DNA of 64,000 nt from Mariprofundus micogutta (GTDB taxonomy: Bacteria > Pseudomonadota > Zetaproteobacteria > Mariprofundales > Mariprofundaceae): assembly GCF_001895085.1 (NCBI RefSeq), contig NZ_BDFD01000002.1, forward strand, positions 62,001 through 126,000. The letters are read 5' to 3'. The notes below the pieces were generated by a model that saw only the letters and a list, made by a program, of their open reading frames with translations, was not told the DNA's origin and ran no database searches. Positions 27,062 through 35,270 of the stretch are shown in pieces (position 1 is the first letter of the stretch; each line of letters starts with the position of its first letter). Position numbers and translations under genes: made by a program.

Positions 27062-27823
27062 TTAGTTAGAAGCGACAGTTGCTTCAGTAGGGATAGAAGC
27101 AGTCTGTTCAGCTACGTATGCATCATACTCAGCCTGAGATACGACATTAATTGTGCCGTACATGCCAGAGTGCATGGTGCCGCAGTATTCACGACAGGTT
27201 ACAACAGACTCACCAAGCTGATCAGGCATGAACCATTCCCAGGTTACACGACCTGGCATCAGATCTTCAGTCAGACGGTAACGATTCATGTAGTGAGAAT
27301 GCAGAACGTCATCAGACTGCATACGCAGAACAACAGGTTTACCTACAGGTACAACCAGTTCGTTATCTGTATCGATGCCGTTAGCATCAACATAGTTCCA
27401 GTTCCACATAGAACCAGTCAGTTTCACTTCAGCAGCGTCAGTTGGAACGTTGCGTAGGTGGTTATGCAGGTCGAAACCTTTCACATAAAGGAAAAGGTCA
27501 TCGCCCAGGAACAACATACATGGGATTACAACCCAACCGATTTTAGCCTGGTTAGAAAGCTTAGGCAGTTTGCCGCGCTCACCATGGCCTTTACGGCGAT
27601 ACATTACCATGAATGCAAATGTTACCAGTGCGAAAACCACACCAAGTACAGTGATATCTAGCATGGTTTCATGCCACACTTCATCGTAGTGCTCGTGTGG
27701 AGTCCAGCCATTGTAGTCTGCACGTGCAGCAGGTGCAGCCTGGAACGCATGTGCAAGTGACGGGATCAGTGGCAGCAGCGCCAGGGAACCAATCACTTTA
27801 TGCATTAGTGATTTAAATTTCAT
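27062..27823 (-). CDS. ctaC: Cytochrome c oxidase subunit II with CuA centre
   Basis: Accepts electrons from cytochrome c through its binuclear CuA centre. The 253-residue product starts at ATG 27823 with GGAGGG 7 bases upstream. A signal peptide ends near residue 27, two membrane spans follow (about 52-75 and 95-115), and the CuA ligands are His175, Cys210, Glu212, Cys214, His218 and Met221, in CREYCGTMHSGM. No cytochrome c domain is fused. It overlaps the upstream SCO gene by four bases. Confidence 0.94.
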   Translation of the reverse strand: MKFKSLMHKVIGSLALLPLIPSLAHAFQAAPAARADYNGWTPHEHYDEVWHETMLDITVLGVVFALVTFAFMVMYRRKGHGERGKLPKLSNQAKIGWVVIPCMLFLGDDLFLYVKGFDLHNHLRNVPTDAAEVKLTGSMWNWNYVDANGIDTDNELVVPVGKPVVLRMQSDDVLHSHYMNRYRLTEDLMPGRVTWEWFMPDQLGESVVTCREYCGTMHSGMYGTINVVSQAEYDAYVAEQTASIPTEATVASN

Positions 27824-28680
27824 GTTTTTACCCTCCAAAATTTCATATAAGAAAAACTTCCAGCAATCAGCAATAGACCGAATATCAGTGCTCCAGCGGC
27901 GATAAACAGTGGAATATTGACTGTGTATTTACCATCTTCGTAGTTGTAGCTGTAACAGGCACCAACAACAAAGTCGATGACATTGGCTGCGGCGATTTTT
28001 TCGCCCATCGCCTTGGTAATGGCCAGTTCCATATCAACAGGTGAAATTGTACCACCGTAAAGGTAACGCGTTACACGTCCTTTCGGGGACAACATGATAT
28101 AGACATTCGGATGCAGGAATAGCGCATCACGCGGTGACCAGAAAAATTTAAAACCCATGGAGCCGGTGAGTTTCACGATATTTTCTTTTTCCCGCATCGT
28201 GGTCATTGTCCAACCGGATGGAACCCCATCCTTAAAACCCGCCTTCTGTAAGAAATCTACCAGTGTCGCAGGTGTATCGTGCTGATCGAAGGATACAGTC
28301 AGAACATTATAATCCTGCCCCATCTCCCAGCGTTCCACGCCTTTGAGTGTTTCATTCAGATTTTTGTTAATCACCGAGCAGGCACCGTCGCAAGTATAAT
28401 AGCTAAATGCCAGAATAAGCGGCTTACCCAACAAGGAACCGAGTTCAAAGTCTGCTCCGTTTTCATCCTGCAGGACAAAATCGTAATTTATCTTCTCACC
28501 CAGAAAGGCTTTCTCTTCAATCTTGAGAATGCCCGGATCAACAACTGAATCTTTAGTCACATTGCCATAAGCGGCAACAGCAACACCAGAGAAACCAAAC
28601 ATCGCAACAAGCATCAGCGCCATGGCACGGAAATTTCCGTGCCATAACGCTGTCACATGATACAAGGAGGTTTTAATCAT
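27820..28680 (-). CDS. SCO1/SenC-family protein with C-terminal membrane anchor
   Basis: A 286-residue SCO relative placed between subunits III and II. It has an N-terminal signal or anchor (residues 20-38), a thioredoxin-like domain with CDGAC (Cys97, Cys101) and a distal His in FLHPNVYI, and a C-terminal membrane span (about 256-275). The CxxxC reads CDGAC, different from the CPDVC of the other two. Its overlap with ctaC strongly suggests it loads the CuA site of this enzyme. ATG 28683 is an alternative start one codon earlier. Confidence 0.88.
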   Translation of the reverse strand: MIKTSLYHVTALWHGNFRAMALMLVAMFGFSGVAVAAYGNVTKDSVVDPGILKIEEKAFLGEKINYDFVLQDENGADFELGSLLGKPLILAFSYYTCDGACSVINKNLNETLKGVERWEMGQDYNVLTVSFDQHDTPATLVDFLQKAGFKDGVPSGWTMTTMREKENIVKLTGSMGFKFFWSPRDALFLHPNVYIMLSPKGRVTRYLYGGTISPVDMELAITKAMGEKIAAANVIDFVVGACYSYNYEDGKYTVNIPLFIAAGALIFGLLLIAGSFSYMKFWRVKT

Positions 28681-28695
28681 CACAGCTTACTCTGC

Positions 28696-29454
28696 TTACC
28701 AGTAATAAACCTGAAGCAGTACCCAGAAGCCCAGTACGTTCACGAAGTGGACATACATGGTCATTGCACGGGTGTAAGAAAAGCTCAATTTGCCTTTAAA
28801 CGCAGATGGTACGCATGTCAGCATTACCAGAATGCCCATCACCAGATGCGCAAAGTGAATGCCGGTGAAACCGTACAGTGATGTTGCATAAGCGTTAATA
28901 CCGATGGTGAAGCCCTGCTCAGACAGGTGGCTCCAGCCAGAGATAGTCATGTACATGAACACAGCCCAGATAGCTACTGAGATCAGTGTGAATGTAGCAA
29001 AACCGGAAGCATCGCCGTTTAGTTCTTTCTTACGGGCAATACCGATAGTGAAACTGGAAACAAACAGAAGCAGTGTTGCATAAAGCGCTTCAGTTGCACC
29101 AACGTTGGCAGGTGTACCTTCAGGTGGCCAAACTGGTGCGCCCAGACGAGCAACCCAGTAACCAGCCAGTACGCCGCCGATTGTCATGATTTCAGTACCG
29201 ATGAACATGAACATGGCCGATGGAGACCAGTTTTCGTCGTCGATAACACCGATTGTTTCAGCAGCCCAACCCAGGCCACCCATAATGGTCATGCCAGCGC
29301 CAACCGCCAACAGAACCAGCGCCGCAACATCCATCTGGTAGTTGAACTGCGCCATGAACGCCAATAGCAGGAACAGACCAGCACCGAAGCCTACAAGCAA
29401 CGGATTTGGACTAGTATGCCAGTGGGCCGTGTAGTGTTTAATTTCTTCACTCAT
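28696..29454 (-). CDS. ctaE: Cytochrome c oxidase subunit III
   Basis: Subunit III stabilises the oxidase and its proton uptake. The 252-residue protein has seven hydrophobic segments and family elements WSPSAMFMFIGTEIMTIGG, a Glu in helix III and HFAHLVMGI. It is the first gene of the ctaE-sco-ctaC-ctaD group and has a 487-base untranslated region upstream, the likely place of the main oxidase promoter. Confidence 0.93.
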   Translation of the reverse strand: MSEEIKHYTAHWHTSPNPLLVGFGAGLFLLLAFMAQFNYQMDVAALVLLAVGAGMTIMGGLGWAAETIGVIDDENWSPSAMFMFIGTEIMTIGGVLAGYWVARLGAPVWPPEGTPANVGATEALYATLLLFVSSFTIGIARKKELNGDASGFATFTLISVAIWAVFMYMTISGWSHLSEQGFTIGINAYATSLYGFTGIHFAHLVMGILVMLTCVPSAFKGKLSFSYTRAMTMYVHFVNVLGFWVLLQVYYW

Positions 29455-29941
29455 TTAATACCCTCCTCGTATTTTACAGCCAAAGCCTTTTTCGCCACAC
29501 ACATAGGTGTGGTCATAACATTGGTTGCGGCATTCTGCCGCGGTGAAATAGCCATATCAAGCACAATTTTAAATAAAATTTAATGTTACTTCATGTTGAG
29601 TTCATGTAAGAAAACACACGGCTTATTCTGCCCATGCGAATTATCGCCCAATAAATATGTGTGATATTATGCACTTAAGCCATCTGCCACAGATGATTAC
29701 GGACAACGGTTCTTATATAACAGGGTAAAACATTGTGAATGAAAAAATATGATCTATAATATAACGATTGCTTATGGTCACATGCCTGTCTTGCTCTGAT
29801 TTGCATGGTTTTTCAGGTATTTTAGCCAACTACGCGCTGCTCAAGGCAGCATCTTTTCATATATCAGACCCCTGTAACGAACTGACACACCTGAGTAGAA
29901 CTCCCCCTGCCAATGGATGGACTCATTTCACCATGGATAAG
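29455..29941. other. Long noncoding region upstream of ctaE
   Basis: No convincing gene is present. Near ctaE, two inverted repeats lie in the presumed leader: CCACAC/GTGTGG (29495-29512) and a perfect GCGGCA-TTC-TGCCGC (29527-29541). On the minus strand a TTGATA, 17-base spacer, CAGAAT promoter-like pair overlaps the second repeat. The far half (29640-29940) is AT-rich and otherwise featureless to me; a 77-codon plus-strand frame there has no ribosome site and runs into the next gene antisense. Confidence 0.5.
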
Positions 29942-30463
29942 TCAGGAGCCCTCAACTTCTACTATCGGGATCAGGAGCATCGGCTCAATCGGCACATCTG
30001 AAAGTATCTTTTCAACAGCCACTTCATCACAATCTGCAAAACGGGAACAGTGCACGCAAACTGTCCACACCTTATGCGGCAGACTCTCTTTTGACACAAT
30101 GCGGTATCCCAACTGAGCAAAGAACTTCTCCACATAGGTCAGCGCAAACACCTTGGCCACACCCAGACCCGCCAGCCAATGCTCACAAGCTTCAACCAGA
30201 AGCTTTCCTATACCATGTTTCTGATATGCAGGACTCACAACCAGCGAGCGAACCTCGGCTATGTTTTTTCCGTAAATATGGGCACACACCACACCCGCAA
30301 GATCATTATCATATTCAGCCACAAGAAATTCCTGCAGATGCTGAAAGATATTATCCCTGTCCCGGGACAGAATAATATTCCGCTCAGCAAATGGTTTTAA
30401 CAAATCATAGATACCTTCAACATCGTCAACACTGGCGCTGCGCACACGAATCTGATGACTCAA
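29942..30463 (-). CDS. argA: Short N-acetylglutamate synthase-like GNAT acetyltransferase
   Basis: Likely transfers the acetyl group of acetyl-CoA to glutamate, the first step of arginine synthesis. The 173-residue protein is a GNAT enzyme with the acetyl-CoA loop YQKHGIGKLLVEACE and the C-terminal elements FALTYVEKFFAQLGY, LPHKVW and HCSRFADCDEVAV, which resemble the short, kinase-less NAGS type. It overlaps recN by four bases (ATGA). The gene name rests on this C-terminal pattern; another GNAT substrate remains possible. Confidence 0.72.
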   Translation of the reverse strand: MSHQIRVRSASVDDVEGIYDLLKPFAERNIILSRDRDNIFQHLQEFLVAEYDNDLAGVVCAHIYGKNIAEVRSLVVSPAYQKHGIGKLLVEACEHWLAGLGVAKVFALTYVEKFFAQLGYRIVSKESLPHKVWTVCVHCSRFADCDEVAVEKILSDVPIEPMLLIPIVEVEGS

Positions 30464-32130
30464 GATAACACCGCAGCCTGACCACGCTTCAACATGTCAC
30501 CGGCATGTTCAAGGGACTGCTCCCCCGCCCCGCCCAGCATACGGGCAATCTCAGCCTGGCGAGCATCCGCCTGCACACAGACAAGTCCGGTAACTGTGCG
30601 GCCATCCTTATCTGCCTTGGAAATCACCACCTGATGATCAGCGCACGATGCAACCTGTGGCAGATGAGAAATCACCAGCACCTGCCTCTCTCTACCCATG
30701 GCAGACAACAGCTCACCAACACACCACGCCGTTTCACCACCAATACCGGTATCCACTTCATCAAACACGGCAACATGGGGCATATTCGATAAAGCCCCGC
30801 AACCTTTCAGTGCCAGCACCAGCCGCGACAACTCCCCGCCTGACACCACACTACTCAGTTCACGCCACGGCTCACCGGGATTAGACATCACCTGAATACT
30901 CACTTTATCCCAACCCGATTCACTCCAGCCTGACTCGTCCTGTTCTGCCCTGACCTCAAATCGCACCTGCATACCGGCAAGTGCCAGCTTATCCAGAAAC
31001 GGGCGCAACAGACCAGACAGCGCGTCACCACAAGCCTTACGCTCCACATGCAAAGCATCGGCATGCCGGGTATAAGTGTCTGCAGCGCTTTGCAATGCCT
31101 GCGTCAGGGATGCTTCGTCCCAACCCGCCGTATCGAGTGCAGCCAGACGCTGCTGCCACGTTTCCATGTGAGCCAGTAAACCTGCTTCATCACAGTCATG
31201 CCTGCGCATGGACTCATGCAGTGCCATCAAACGCTCTTCAGCGCGCCTTAAACCCTGCTCATCAAATGCCTGATCCTTCACATGAGACAGCTCGGGTGTA
31301 GCCTCACCAAGCAGCGCATCCATTTGATCAATGAGTTCGCGACATCTGCGCAAACCATCATGGTAATCTTCGACTGCAGCCACCGCATGGCCAGTTCTGG
31401 CAAGCAGATCACGAACATTCGGCTCTGCTTCATCGAGTAACATCAGAGCTTCGGTTGCTGCCTGCAGAATCTGGGCATGGTGTCGCCCGCTATCAACTTC
31501 AAGCTGCAGAGCATCAGCAAGCCCCTCTTCTATTTCCAGAACATCGAGCCTGAGCAACTCTTCGCGCATCCAGCTTGCCTGCTGTTCAGTTTCTCCACGC
31601 TCTGAGTGCAGAGCATGCAAACGCCCTTTCAGTTGCTTCCAGGCCACAAATGCTTCTTTCGTACTCTGCAAGCCTGCAGCAGACAATCTGACGTCAATCA
31701 CAGACTGCTGCACCGACTCAGACATCAATGATTGATGTTCGTGCTGACCATGCAGATCAAGACAGATAGCTCCCAGCTTCTGCATGGTTTTCACAGCAAC
31801 AGGCACACCATTCAGATATGCCCGTGAACGCCCGTCACTTGTAATAATACGTCTTAAAATCAAATCATCTTCGATATCAATATCGTTTGCTTCCAGCAGA
31901 GCATGGACTCGCTCATCTCCACCCTGCCAAACAGCCGTGACTTCAGCCTTGTCTGCGCCGTGGCGCACCCAGTCAGAACTGGCACGGGTGCCAAACACAG
32001 CACCAAGTGCATCCACCAGCATTGATTTACCAGCCCCTGTTTCACCGGTAAATACAGTGGTGCCGGCATTCAATTCAAGATGCACATGTTCGATCAAAGC
32101 AAATTGTTTTACAGTCAGGGATGCGAGCAT
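30460..32130 (-). CDS. recN: DNA repair ATPase RecN
   Basis: RecN is an SMC-like ATPase acting early in double-strand-break repair. The 556-residue product has Walker A (GETGAGKSMLVDALG) at residues 30-44, a long coiled-coil middle, then the ABC signature region (SGGELSRLVLALKG) and Walker B (VAVFDEVDTGIGG), with a C-terminal His switch (ISHLPQVAS). It follows nadK by five bases and overlaps the acetyltransferase, so it belongs to that message. Confidence 0.95.
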   Translation of the reverse strand: MLASLTVKQFALIEHVHLELNAGTTVFTGETGAGKSMLVDALGAVFGTRASSDWVRHGADKAEVTAVWQGGDERVHALLEANDIDIEDDLILRRIITSDGRSRAYLNGVPVAVKTMQKLGAICLDLHGQHEHQSLMSESVQQSVIDVRLSAAGLQSTKEAFVAWKQLKGRLHALHSERGETEQQASWMREELLRLDVLEIEEGLADALQLEVDSGRHHAQILQAATEALMLLDEAEPNVRDLLARTGHAVAAVEDYHDGLRRCRELIDQMDALLGEATPELSHVKDQAFDEQGLRRAEERLMALHESMRRHDCDEAGLLAHMETWQQRLAALDTAGWDEASLTQALQSAADTYTRHADALHVERKACGDALSGLLRPFLDKLALAGMQVRFEVRAEQDESGWSESGWDKVSIQVMSNPGEPWRELSSVVSGGELSRLVLALKGCGALSNMPHVAVFDEVDTGIGGETAWCVGELLSAMGRERQVLVISHLPQVASCADHQVVISKADKDGRTVTGLVCVQADARQAEIARMLGGAGEQSLEHAGDMLKRGQAAVLS

Positions 32131-32135
32131 ATAAA

Positions 32136-33008
32136 TCAGTTGGATTCCGGTTGTCCGGCCCAGTTCAATTTGCTTCTCAGCACTTCGTAGTAATGCCTTC
32201 CCGGCAGATAAACCAGTGAGATCAAACCGCCTTTCCGGACGCGGACGCAGTCACCTTTTTGCAGCTGGATCAGTTCGATCCCATCCAGATTCAGCGCCGC
32301 ATCGAATGGCGACTCCACCAGCTTCAGTTCAATCGCATGATCGGCAGACACTGCAATCGGACGATTTGACAGCGTATGCGGGCAAACCGGCACGACTGTG
32401 ATCGCATTGACAGACGGATGCACAATCGGACCACCTGCAGAGAGCGCATAGGCAGTAGAACCAGCCGGTGTGGCCAGAATCAGACCATCGCCGCGCATAC
32501 GGAACACATACTGCCCCTCCACCAGCATCTCAAAACCTACCATGCGAGGATGAGAACCACGTTCCAGCACAACATCATTCATTGCACTGCCCTGAGCTAT
32601 TCTCTCTCCATCCCGCCACACCTCGGCAGCCAATGAAAAGTGACGTGTGGTTTCCAGATTTCCTGCAAGAATCTCTTCAACCACATCAAACATACTACCG
32701 ACAGGCGTATCTGTCAGAAAACCCAGCCTGCCCAGATTAATGCCGAGTATCGGGGTATTTGAACCGATAAAATGCTTTGCTGCATGCAGCAATGTTCCAT
32801 CACCACCAATCACAATCATTAACTCAACCTGATCCGGCATTTCAGACACATCCAGCTGTTCACAACCTGTGCTGCAACCCAGACAACTCTGCAGGGCATG
32901 ATCAACAAACACCGTGCGCCCTTTCTCAATCAGCCAGCGATGCAGCTCACACAACAGCGCACAGGCACGAGCGTCATTAGGCTTAACGCTTATGCCAATC
33001 CGATTCAC
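32136..33008 (-). CDS. nadK: NAD kinase
   Basis: Phosphorylates NAD to NADP. The 290-residue enzyme shows the GGDGTLLHAA catalytic motif (with the general-base Asp), GINLGRLGFLTD, and STAYALSAGGPIVHP, in the normal order. NAD kinase followed by recN is a common arrangement. It overlaps the preceding diheme cytochrome gene by four bases (ATGA). Confidence 0.95.
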   Translation of the reverse strand: MNRIGISVKPNDARACALLCELHRWLIEKGRTVFVDHALQSCLGCSTGCEQLDVSEMPDQVELMIVIGGDGTLLHAAKHFIGSNTPILGINLGRLGFLTDTPVGSMFDVVEEILAGNLETTRHFSLAAEVWRDGERIAQGSAMNDVVLERGSHPRMVGFEMLVEGQYVFRMRGDGLILATPAGSTAYALSAGGPIVHPSVNAITVVPVCPHTLSNRPIAVSADHAIELKLVESPFDAALNLDGIELIQLQKGDCVRVRKGGLISLVYLPGRHYYEVLRSKLNWAGQPESN

Positions 33009-33286
33009 TTACTATCCCCCACCCAACCTTCCGGTTGCGCATGGCATAAAAAGCATTTATCCACTTGAGTATGCGTAGCCCGACGGGGGCTAACACCATC
33101 AGCGCCATGGCAACTCATACATGCAGCTCTGGATGTGGTCGTACGGTGAACTTCATCGTTTGGTGCCGGAATGGTTTTTCGCTCACTTGTGCCCAAAACC
33201 AGTGCAATCACAACGGCTGCGATAATACCCAAAAATAACAGGTCCCGTTTTCCCGGTTTCCAAGGCTGCTTCTGCTCTTCAGTCAT
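33005..33286 (-). CDS. Small membrane-anchored diheme cytochrome c
   Basis: A 93-residue protein with one N-terminal membrane span (about residues 14-31) and two heme-binding motifs, CMSCH (near residue 57) and CFLCH (near residue 78). The spacing and size recall NapB-like or short cytochrome c7-like electron carriers, but it is not one I can name. It is the first gene of a run with nadK, recN and an acetyltransferase, overlapping nadK by four bases, an unusual partner for a cytochrome. Confidence 0.8.
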   Translation of the reverse strand: MTEEQKQPWKPGKRDLLFLGIIAAVVIALVLGTSERKTIPAPNDEVHRTTTSRAACMSCHGADGVSPRRATHTQVDKCFLCHAQPEGWVGDSK

Positions 33287-33502
33287 TCAGTCTCTCCACG
33301 CAATTCAACAGCAATACTTATGCATAAACAGGTCCGATTCCACAACTATATCGAATTCCGGGGCTGAATTCGTGCAAGCCCATAAAATAGAAAGGGGTTA
33401 CAACAGCCCGCCATCAACTTTTTATTTATTCACGCCGATGCTAGTGTGCCGCCCACAGTGAAAGCTTTAAGCACTGAACAAGTTTGCAAGAGGATAACCG
33501 AT

Positions 33503-33679
33503 ATGAACGTAGATCAGCATTTGAAAGTAGCACAGTGGCACATTGAACAGGCTCGCCTGCATGCAACAAGCCAGCACGCTTGTGGCTGCCCTGCTAATGA
33601 ACATTACCAGAAAATCATTGATGAAGTTGAAGCCGGTACAAAAATCGAAGAAGAACTGGTTTGCTCAACTGAAGGCTAA
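33503..33679 (+). CDS. 58-residue Cys-containing protein of unknown function
   Basis: The ATG at 33503 is preferred over 33446: it follows a GAGG element and removes a non-conserved-looking leader. The product is soluble, helical and acidic, with CGC near the middle and a Cys close to the C-terminus. A possible sigma-28-like element lies upstream (33415-33441, GCCGATGC) and a clear terminator follows. No family recognised. Confidence 0.6.
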   Translation: MNVDQHLKVAQWHIEQARLHATSQHACGCPANEHYQKIIDEVEAGTKIEEELVCSTEG

Positions 33680-33709
33680 AGTCTCCCAGACTTATCTAAG
33701 AAACATCGT

Positions 33710-33737
33710 AAAAGCCGCCCATCCGGGCGGCTTTTTT
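33710..33737 (+). terminator. Rho-independent terminator after the 58-residue gene
   Basis: AAAAGCCGCCC, ATCC loop, GGGCGGCTTTTTT: an 11-bp stem followed by a T-run, 31 bases after the stop. The A-run on the other side means it may also work for sodB, which converges on it. Confidence 0.92.
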
Positions 33738-33765
33738 ATTCCAGAATTACGTTCCAGAGTGCTGA

Positions 33766-34341
33766 TTATTTAGAGGCCACCACATCCCAGTCGATGATAT
33801 CCCAGATCGCCTGCAAATATTGCGGGCGCGCATTGCGGTAATCGATATAATAAGCGTGCTCCCATACATCAATTGCCAGAAGCGGCGTTTTTCCGTCAGT
33901 CAGCGGGCATCCGGCATTGGCGGTATTCACAACTTCAAGCCCGCCATCACCCTTTCTCACCAGCCAGGTCCAGCCTGAACCGAAGTTGCCTGTGGCTGAA
34001 GCTGTCATCTGCTCCTTGAACGCGGCAAAAGAACCGAAACTGGCGGATATGGCGTCGGCAAGCCCTCCACCCGGTTCTCCGCCACCCGTGGAACTCAAAC
34101 CATTGAAATAAAACGTGTGATTCCAAACCTGAGCTGCATTGTTAAATATGGGGCCAGAGGGTGCAGAACATATAATCTCTTCCAATGACATATCGGCAAA
34201 TTCAGTATCTTCGATAAACTTATTCAGATTGGTCACATATGCCGCATGATGTTTATCGTGGTGATATTCCAGTGTTTCCGCGGAAATCACCGGTGCAAGC
34301 GCATTTTTTGCGTAAGGTAATGCAGGTAACTCGATAGCCAT
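33766..34341 (-). CDS. sodB: Iron superoxide dismutase
   Basis: Converts superoxide to oxygen and hydrogen peroxide in the cytoplasm. The 191-residue protein begins MAIELPALPYAKNAL and carries the metal ligands: His in LEYHHDKHHAAYV, His in QVWNHTFYF, and Asp and His in DVWEHAYYIDY. The FYFNGL and NAGCPLTDG stretches are of the iron type rather than manganese. A 104-base upstream region holds paired palindromes described separately. Confidence 0.95.
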   Translation of the reverse strand: MAIELPALPYAKNALAPVISAETLEYHHDKHHAAYVTNLNKFIEDTEFADMSLEEIICSAPSGPIFNNAAQVWNHTFYFNGLSSTGGGEPGGGLADAISASFGSFAAFKEQMTASATGNFGSGWTWLVRKGDGGLEVVNTANAGCPLTDGKTPLLAIDVWEHAYYIDYRNARPQYLQAIWDIIDWDVVASK

Positions 34342-34387
34342 AATTATCTCCTTCAGGCGCTGCTGATTGAAGTTAACTCCTAATCAC

Positions 34388-34428
34388 TTGCGCAATTCAA
34401 GTTTAAGAGACCTGAATTAATTGCGCAA
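34388..34428. repeat. Paired TTGCGCAA palindromes upstream of sodB
   Basis: TTGCGCAATT (34388-34397) and AATTGCGCAA (34419-34428) are exact inverted copies, and each contains the self-complementary octamer TTGCGCAA. Centres are 33 bases apart, about three helical turns. It could be an operator for sodB or a terminator of the pstS-like gene whose stop is only 18 bases away; no T-run is present. Confidence 0.55.
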
Positions 34429-34445
34429 TCCTACTCAGGATAGGG

Positions 34446-35270
34446 CTATTGCAATGACAGGTAACCTGCCTTGTTAAGCGCAGGCAGTGCCTCGGGTGAA
34501 GTCAGGAACTCGACAAACTGACGCACATAGTCCGGCACATTTTCCGGCATCAACAGATAAAGCATCCGGCTTAAGGGGTAAGCACCCGAACGAACCTCAG
34601 CCATGGTTGGCGCATAAGCTTTACCATCGACAATAATTTCAACACCATGCACATGCTTATCCAAATCTCCGATCGTCAGATAACCTATCGCCTGGTCGCT
34701 GGTTTTTAACAGCGTCTGCATATGCCTGTTCGGGCCGATAACAACTGCCTGCGGTAACGTGGGCGCCTTACTGTCACCGAGAATATGACTGGCGAAAACC
34801 TGCCTTGTTCCACGGTGCATCTCTTTCTCAATCACCATAATATGCCGGTCCGGCCCGCCCACTTCAGACCAGTTATCAATTTCACCTAGATAGATTGCGG
34901 CAACAGCTTGCCTGCTCAGACTATGCAGATGTTGCCCATGATACAGCTCATCTGAAATCGCCACGGCAACCGCATCAATGCCGACAGCGATCTGCTCGAC
35001 ACCTGTCAAAGCTGCCTTTTCCACTGCATCTAATTCACGTGAAATCATGCCCAGGTGCACACTTCTATCCATGACACTGGCGACACCCACACCGGAACCT
35101 CCAGCCTGCGCATCAATCTGCACATCGGGATGAAGTTTGTGGTAGGCCTCGACAGCATGGTCCATAAACACCTTTACGGTTGAAGATCCGGCAACCTTGA
35201 TAATCTGCGCTGAAACGGACAACGGAGCCATTAATATAGCCAGCAGCAGGATGAACGATCTGATTTTCAT
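34446..35270 (-). CDS. PstS-like periplasmic phosphate-binding protein
   Basis: A 274-residue secreted binding protein with a signal peptide (MKIRSFILLLAILMAPLSVSA) and the PstS-type fold elements VAGSSTV, QAGGSGVG and GTRQVF. Such proteins bind phosphate or similar oxyanions. No pstC, pstA or pstB follows; instead the gene overlaps the upstream hybrid kinase gene by four bases. It may be a sensor for that kinase rather than part of a transporter; this is inference. Confidence 0.83.
   Translation of the reverse strand: MKIRSFILLLAILMAPLSVSAQIIKVAGSSTVKVFMDHAVEAYHKLHPDVQIDAQAGGSGVGVASVMDRSVHLGMISRELDAVEKAALTGVEQIAVGIDAVAVAISDELYHGQHLHSLSRQAVAAIYLGEIDNWSEVGGPDRHIMVIEKEMHRGTRQVFASHILGDSKAPTLPQAVVIGPNRHMQTLLKTSDQAIGYLTIGDLDKHVHGVEIIVDGKAYAPTMAEVRSGAYPLSRMLYLLMPENVPDYVRQFVEFLTSPEALPALNKAGYLSLQ

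Noticed and set aside
29768-30001. 77-codon plus-strand frame upstream of the acetyltransferase
   Set aside because: Starts with TTG, no ribosome site, and its end is antisense to a real gene.
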